Assembly (NCBI GenBank): GCA_030671905.1
Contig: DAOVHK010000042.1
Span: 1-11,139, forward strand
DNA length: 11,139 bases
Reading direction: 5' to 3'
Source: Clostridia bacterium
GTDB lineage: Bacteria > UBA6262 > WVXT01
Under the pieces are notes generated by a model. It saw only the letters and a list, made by a program, of their open reading frames with translations, did not search any database and had not been told where the DNA came from. Below, piece after piece: positions 7,884-11,139 of this stretch (positions within the stretch are counted from its first letter, which is position 1; each line of letters starts with the position of its first letter). A program made the position numbers and the translations under genes.

Positions 7884-7928
7884 GTGGGGTGTTAAGAGCT
7901 CGGGACGGGTCGCCGGGAGGCTTTCAGC
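7884..7928 (+). promoter_or_regulatory. G-rich leader of holA with strong ribosome binding site
   Basis: This 45-base gap is about two thirds G+C (30 of 45), well above its surroundings. GGGAGG at 7915-7920 lies 8 bases before GTG 7929 and fixes the holA start. Four G-runs (7886-7889, 7902-7904, 7907-7909, 7915-7917) stand on the coding strand, the last being part of the ribosome site. A quadruplex is possible on paper, but the first loop is 12 bases, longer than usual limits. Function beyond translation initiation is inference. Confidence 0.5.
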
Positions 7929-8966
7929 GTGAAAAAGATGATAAAATATAAAGAATTAATTACAAAATTAAACAGGAAAAAAATTGCCGATTGCTACTTT
8001 TTTTGTGGGGAGGAGGATTATCTAAAACAGGAAGCCATCCTTTTATTGAAGAAGATGCTAATCGAGCCCGGGGCACAGGATTTTGACTTCGGGCTTTTCT
8101 ATGCTGAAGATACTTCTGCTAGAGAGGCCATTTCCCTTGCCGAGACCTATCCTTTTATGTCAAAAAAGAGATTAATAGTGGTTAAAGATATAGATAAATT
8201 CACAGAGAGTGAGTTGAAAGAAATTATTAAATACTTGAAAAAACCTATTTCCTCTACGTGTCTTGTTCTGGTGAGTGCAAAGGTTAAAAGAGAGGCGTTA
8301 GGCAGAGGAGTATATAAAACCATTTCTTCTCTTTGTGAGACAGTGATTTTCTGGAGGCTTTTTGATTCAGAGATTTCGGGTTGGATTAAGAATAAGATAT
8401 CCAGAGAGGAAAAAAGTATCTCCCCAGAAGCGGCACATTATCTGTTTGTAGAAGTGGGAAATAATCTATTAGACTTATCTGGAGAGATTGAAAAATTGTT
8501 AATCTATACTAAAGACAGAAAAGAGGTTACCCTGGATGATGTTGAGCAATTGATAGGTCGTTCTATGTCCGATTCTGTTTTTGACCTTTTGAGGGCGATT
8601 ACCCAGAAGAACTTAACTCACTCTCTAGAAATCCTGGCAAAGTTGACCGAAACTGGAGAAAAGCCAGTAGGGATTTTAGTAAGAATAGCAAAGAGGATTC
8701 GACAAATAATTTACGCTAAAGAGCTTCTAGACCAGAAAGTGGGACGAGCGAGGATAATTGAGGAAGTGGGCCTACATCCTTTTTTCGACAAGGATTTTCC
8801 ATCACGGATTCAAAATTTCAATCGCAAAGAACTGTTGAATAATTTTCATCACTTACTTCGGGCAGACTGGGAAATTAAGGTAGGCAAGAAACCAGCTCAG
8901 CTTGTGCTGGAACTTCTAATTTTGAATTTATGCGGTAAGAAAAGAGCATCAACTTATTCAGGTTAA
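7929..8966 (+). CDS. holA: DNA polymerase III subunit delta
   Basis: 345 residues, typical for HolA. Delta is the wrench of the clamp loader: it binds and opens the beta sliding clamp. The N-terminal AAA+-like part contains YFFCGEEDYLKQEAI (about residues 23-37), the place where delta has a degenerate rather than functional ATP site, then RLIVVKDIDKF. The middle helical region includes ISPEAAHYLFVEVGNNLLDLSGEIEKL, with the family's 'G.dl..l..EieKL' pattern. The C-terminal collar domain begins near SVFDLLRAI and runs to KPAQLVLELLILNLC. The start is GTG, chosen because GGGAGG lies 8 bases upstream; an internal ATG at residue 4 lacks as good a site. It completes leuS-lptE-holA. Its TAA ends one base before the convergent rpsT stop. 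Confidence 0.93.
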   Translation: MKKMIKYKELITKLNRKKIADCYFFCGEEDYLKQEAILLLKKMLIEPGAQDFDFGLFYAEDTSAREAISLAETYPFMSKKRLIVVKDIDKFTESELKEIIKYLKKPISSTCLVLVSAKVKREALGRGVYKTISSLCETVIFWRLFDSEISGWIKNKISREEKSISPEAAHYLFVEVGNNLLDLSGEIEKLLIYTKDRKEVTLDDVEQLIGRSMSDSVFDLLRAITQKNLTHSLEILAKLTETGEKPVGILVRIAKRIRQIIYAKELLDQKVGRARIIEEVGLHPFFDKDFPSRIQNFNRKELLNNFHHLLRADWEIKVGKKPAQLVLELLILNLCGKKRASTYSG

Positions 8967-8967
8967 T

Positions 8968-9255
8968 TTACTTTTTTGCTTTTGAGGAATTGATCCTTTT
9001 TGCCAATCTTGACTTTTTTCTGGAGGCTCTTCTTTTAGGTATGATCTTCTTACTGGCAGCCTTATCTAACTCTTTCATGGCTTGTAAAAAGATTTTTTTT
9101 GCTTCTTCGGGTTTACCCTGAACGACTGCCGTCTCTACTTTTTTAGCTATTGACCTGATTTTTGCCTTGACGGCGACATTCCTTAGACGCCTTTTCTTAT
9201 CTTGCCTTTGCGATTTGAGTGCTTGAGTGTGTCGTCCAGATTTTAGTTTAACCAT
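8968..9255 (-). CDS. rpsT: 30S ribosomal protein S20
   Basis: 95 residues, slightly longer than the usual 86-90. S20 is a primary 16S rRNA-binding protein of the small-subunit body. The sequence is strongly basic and helical with family hallmarks: KSQRQDKKRRLRNVAVK, then KKVETAVVQGK, KELDKAASKK and the C-terminal RASRKKSRLAKRIN. The start is ATG at 9255 because AGGAG (reverse complement of 9265-9269) lies 9 bases upstream and the N-terminus MVKLKS fits S20. A longer in-frame reading from 9321 would add 22 residues unlike S20. The extra residues seem to lie in GRHTQ near the N-terminus. It is the only minus-strand gene here, convergent with holA (stops one base apart) and divergent from murJ, and has its own plausible promoter. 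Confidence 0.95.
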   Translation of the reverse strand: MVKLKSGRHTQALKSQRQDKKRRLRNVAVKAKIRSIAKKVETAVVQGKPEEAKKIFLQAMKELDKAASKKIIPKRRASRKKSRLAKRINSSKAKK

Positions 9256-9311
9256 TAGCGAGATCTCCTGACTCGTAGCTTGAGAGCAACGAAGAGAATA
9301 TCTTAGAGTAT

Positions 9312-9340
9312 AAAATACCATATTGAGAAGCGAAAGTCAA
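9312..9340 (-). promoter_or_regulatory. Probable sigma-70-type promoter for rpsT
   Basis: On the minus strand TTGACT (9340-9335; 5 of 6 to consensus) is followed after exactly 17 bases by TATTTT (9317-9312; 4 of 6). Transcription would begin near 9305, leaving a leader of about 50 bases before ATG 9255. A dedicated promoter is expected, since no minus-strand gene lies upstream. On the plus strand the same AT-rich patch reads TATAAA (9309-9314) and could serve murJ, though I find no good -35 partner for it. Confidence 0.5.
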
Positions 9341-9355
9341 GAACAATCTTTATTT

Positions 9356-9360
9356 AGGAG
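9356..9360 (+). promoter_or_regulatory. Ribosome binding site deciding the murJ TTG start
   Basis: AGGAG lies 7 bases before TTG 9368. A longer frame opens at TTG 9323, but that codon lacks an upstream site and its 15 extra residues are unlike the MurJ N-terminus. Confidence 0.6.
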
Positions 9361-9367
9361 AAAAGGA

Positions 9368-11011
9368 TTGGAGAGGGAAGGAAAAATTACTAGGTCAGTT
9401 GCTGGTGTTAGTGTTTCTACCCTGGCATCTCGGATTCTCGGCTATCTAAGAAACATGCTTATTGCTAATTTTTTTGGTGCTGGTTTGGTAGCCGATGCCT
9501 TTTTTGTTGCTTATCGCATTCCCAATCTTCTCCGTCGGCTTCTTGGAGAAGGGGCGCTCTCCGCATCCTTTATCCCTGTGTTTACCGAATATTTAACTAA
9601 CAAGCCTAAGGAAGAAGCACAGAGACTGGCGAGAATTTCGGGCCTGCTACTTTTGGCCATCTTATCTATTTTGACAATTCTGGGAATTATCTTTTCTCCT
9701 ATAATTGTCCGCGTGATTGCTCCGGGGTTCATTAAGGATCCGCAAAAACTCGCCTTAACCATTACTCTCACCCGTATCCTTTTTCCTTTTATGATTGCAA
9801 TAGGTATGGCGGCTTTAGCTTTGGGAATATTGAACTCTCTCCACAGATTTATTATTCCTGCCCTGGCTCCCTGTCTGCTCAGTATTTCTGAAATTTTCTT
9901 TATTTTGTTTATATGTCCATTAATGGAACGACCAATAATTGGACTTGTTTTAGGGGTCTTGGTTGGGGGGTTTGCCCAGTTCTTCTTTCAGGTACCTTCT
10001 TTAGTAAGAAGAGGTTTTGTTATACCAGCAGGGAAGAGTTCCAATAATCCCCGTCTAAAGCTGATGGACTATCCCCGAAATCTCCTAAAGAACTTGTCTG
10101 TGCTGTGGAAAAGATGGACTTCCATTTTAAATCATCCGGGAGTGAAGAGAATAGGGCTTTTGATGCTCCCGGCGACTCTGGGGTTGTCCGTATCCCAGGT
10201 AAATACCTTTGTGGACACAATATGCGCTTCACTACTTAGAGAAGGAAGCGTTACCGCTCTATATTATGCAAATCGCCTAATGCAACTTCCTCTGGCTCTA
10301 TTTGGGACAGCAATAGCAACTGTTGCCTTGCCCATGATGTCTCGCTCGGTGGCAGCTACCAATATGGAAGAACTAAAGAATACTCTATCGTTATCACTCA
10401 GAATGATAATGTTTACTATTATTCCTGCTTCACTGGGACTGATTATTTTAGGAAGTCCCATAATTTCTCTTCTATTTGAAAGGGGAAGATTTACAGCTCA
10501 AGCTACCCAGGTTACCAGTTGGGCGCTCTTATTCTATTCAACTGGAATAGTGGCCTATGCGGGAGTAAAAGTGGTAGCATCTGCATTCTATTCTATGCAG
10601 GACACTCGCACGCCAGTTAGAATAGCCTCCATCGCTATGGTGGTAAACATAGTGCTGAATCTGATCTTAATGCGCATTCTGGATGTAGGTGGACTTGCTT
10701 TCGCTACCGCCATTGCTTCCTTTATTAATTTGTTAATCCTTCTATACTATCTAAGAAAGAAGATTGGCAGGTTGGGAGGGAAAAAAGTATTGCTTTCGCT
10801 TACTAAGATTCTACTTGCCACTTCAGCTATGGGAATAGCCTGCATATATTTCTCCCGATTATTAGGCCAGATTAACAAGTTGATACAAGTGACAGGCACT
10901 ATCCTGATTTGTGTAATTATTTACATTTTGGTAGCGCATCTTTTGAAGTGTGATGAGATTAAATATGTATGGAAGATAATCACGCGAAAGGAATCGACAG
11001 GTGAAGTTTGA
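9368..11011 (+). CDS. murJ: Lipid II flippase MurJ (MviN family)
   Basis: 547 residues from TTG 9368, a little above the usual 510-530. MurJ is an inner-membrane MOP-superfamily flippase that moves lipid II outward for peptidoglycan synthesis. Many hydrophobic segments are visible, consistent with about 14 membrane helices. Family signatures: SRILGYLRN (with R22 and R28 corresponding to conserved cavity arginines), VADAFFVAYRIPNLLRRLLGEGALSASF given here in two parts (VADAFFVAYRIPN; LLRRLLGEGALSASF), VSQVNTFVDT, YYANRLMQLP and the FYSMQDTRTP segment of the C-terminal half. An extra hydrophilic, basic segment (about residues 222-253, bases 10031-10126) lies between FQVPSLVRRGFV and HPGVKRIGLLMLPA, where relatives have about 10 residues. 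It adds roughly 25-30 residues in the loop joining the two halves. uvrC overlaps its 3' end by 11 bases. Confidence 0.95.
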   Translation: MEREGKITRSVAGVSVSTLASRILGYLRNMLIANFFGAGLVADAFFVAYRIPNLLRRLLGEGALSASFIPVFTEYLTNKPKEEAQRLARISGLLLLAILSILTILGIIFSPIIVRVIAPGFIKDPQKLALTITLTRILFPFMIAIGMAALALGILNSLHRFIIPALAPCLLSISEIFFILFICPLMERPIIGLVLGVLVGGFAQFFFQVPSLVRRGFVIPAGKSSNNPRLKLMDYPRNLLKNLSVLWKRWTSILNHPGVKRIGLLMLPATLGLSVSQVNTFVDTICASLLREGSVTALYYANRLMQLPLALFGTAIATVALPMMSRSVAATNMEELKNTLSLSLRMIMFTIIPASLGLIILGSPIISLLFERGRFTAQATQVTSWALLFYSTGIVAYAGVKVVASAFYSMQDTRTPVRIASIAMVVNIVLNLILMRILDVGGLAFATAIASFINLLILLYYLRKKIGRLGGKKVLLSLTKILLATSAMGIACIYFSRLLGQINKLIQVTGTILICVIIYILVAHLLKCDEIKYVWKIITRKESTGEV

Positions 11012-11139
11012 GGAGAAACTCACTTCTCTACCTGATGCACCAGGAGTATATATGATGAAGGACATTACTGGCAGAGTTATTTATGTGGGCAAAGCAAAAT
11101 CGATTAGAAAGAGAGTCCCTGCATATTTTCAATCCCCAA
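11001..11139 (+). CDS. uvrC: UvrABC excinuclease subunit C, N-terminal fragment (cut by window edge)
   Basis: Starts at GTG 11001 and remains open to the last base (46 full codons). UvrC makes both incisions around a DNA lesion in nucleotide excision repair; the N-terminal GIY-YIG nuclease makes the 3' cut. The visible part matches this domain: LTSLPDAPGVYMMKD with G15-V16-Y17, then GRVIYVGKAKSIRKR with Y28-V29-G30 and a candidate catalytic Arg at R38, ending in VPAYFQSP. AAGGA at 10988-10992 lies 8 bases before the GTG. The start lies inside the end of murJ (11-base overlap), so the two are probably co-transcribed and may be translationally coupled. The rest of the gene lies outside the window. 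Confidence 0.93.
   Translation, partial: MKFEEKLTSLPDAPGVYMMKDITGRVIYVGKAKSIRKRVPAYFQSP

Noticed and set aside
8985..9001. Plus-strand hairpin AGGA-loop-TCCT followed by a T-run as terminator of the leuS-lptE-holA message
   Set aside because: The stem is only four pairs and weak. The T-run also reflects Lys codons of rpsT on the other strand.
9256..9321. N-terminal extension of S20 to 117 residues
   Set aside because: The extra 22 residues do not resemble S20 and would cover the leader and ribosome site of the shorter form.
9323..9367. Longer MurJ from TTG 9323
   Set aside because: There is no ribosome site before 9323, while AGGAG at 9356-9360 is well placed for TTG 9368.

Overview
This window is a compact, co-oriented stretch of bacterial housekeeping genes, and every gene in it can be assigned to a family. 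By eye the DNA is moderately AT-rich. Coding regions are rich in Lys and Glu, AGA/AGG codons are common, and GTG and TTG starts are used. An LptE-type lipoprotein implies a cell with a lipopolysaccharide outer membrane, and Dxs implies the non-mevalonate (DXP/MEP) isoprenoid route. Together these suggest a Gram-negative-type bacterium, probably from a poorly cultured lineage (Omnitrophota- or Aerophobota-like is my guess). No marker here fixes the phylum.

Layout, left to right. (1) Isoprenoid/TlyA block: the 3' part of a type II polyprenyl diphosphate synthase (ispA-like, cut by the left edge), a 109-base gap carrying a chain of three overlapping perfect inverted repeats, a LarA-family (nickel-pincer racemase) gene, dxs, and tlyA, whose start overlaps the dxs stop. 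ispA-dxs-tlyA is a familiar bacterial neighbourhood; the LarA gene and the palindromic element sit inside it. (2) leuS-lptE-holA, an order also known from E. coli: leucyl-tRNA synthetase, LPS-assembly lipoprotein and DNA polymerase III delta subunit. (3) rpsT (ribosomal protein S20) is the only minus-strand gene. It runs head-on into holA, with one base between the two stop codons, and is divergent from the next gene. (4) murJ (lipid II flippase) followed by the start of uvrC, which overlaps murJ by 11 bases and is cut by the right edge.

How the genes relate: Dxs makes the first MEP-pathway intermediate and the IspA-like enzyme condenses the resulting C5 units toward FPP/GGPP, precursors of undecaprenyl phosphate. 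MurJ flips undecaprenyl-linked lipid II, and LptE helps place LPS in the outer membrane. LeuRS, S20 and TlyA serve translation; HolA and UvrC serve replication and repair.

I do not see an undescribed multi-gene system, CRISPR array, transposase, phage gene, rRNA or tRNA gene. The points worth a second look are small: the triple-palindrome element, the LarA gene inside an isoprenoid cluster, a shortened loop after the second Asp-rich motif of the prenyl synthase, an extra segment in MurJ, and the G-rich leader of holA. No non-coding gap exceeds about 115 bases.
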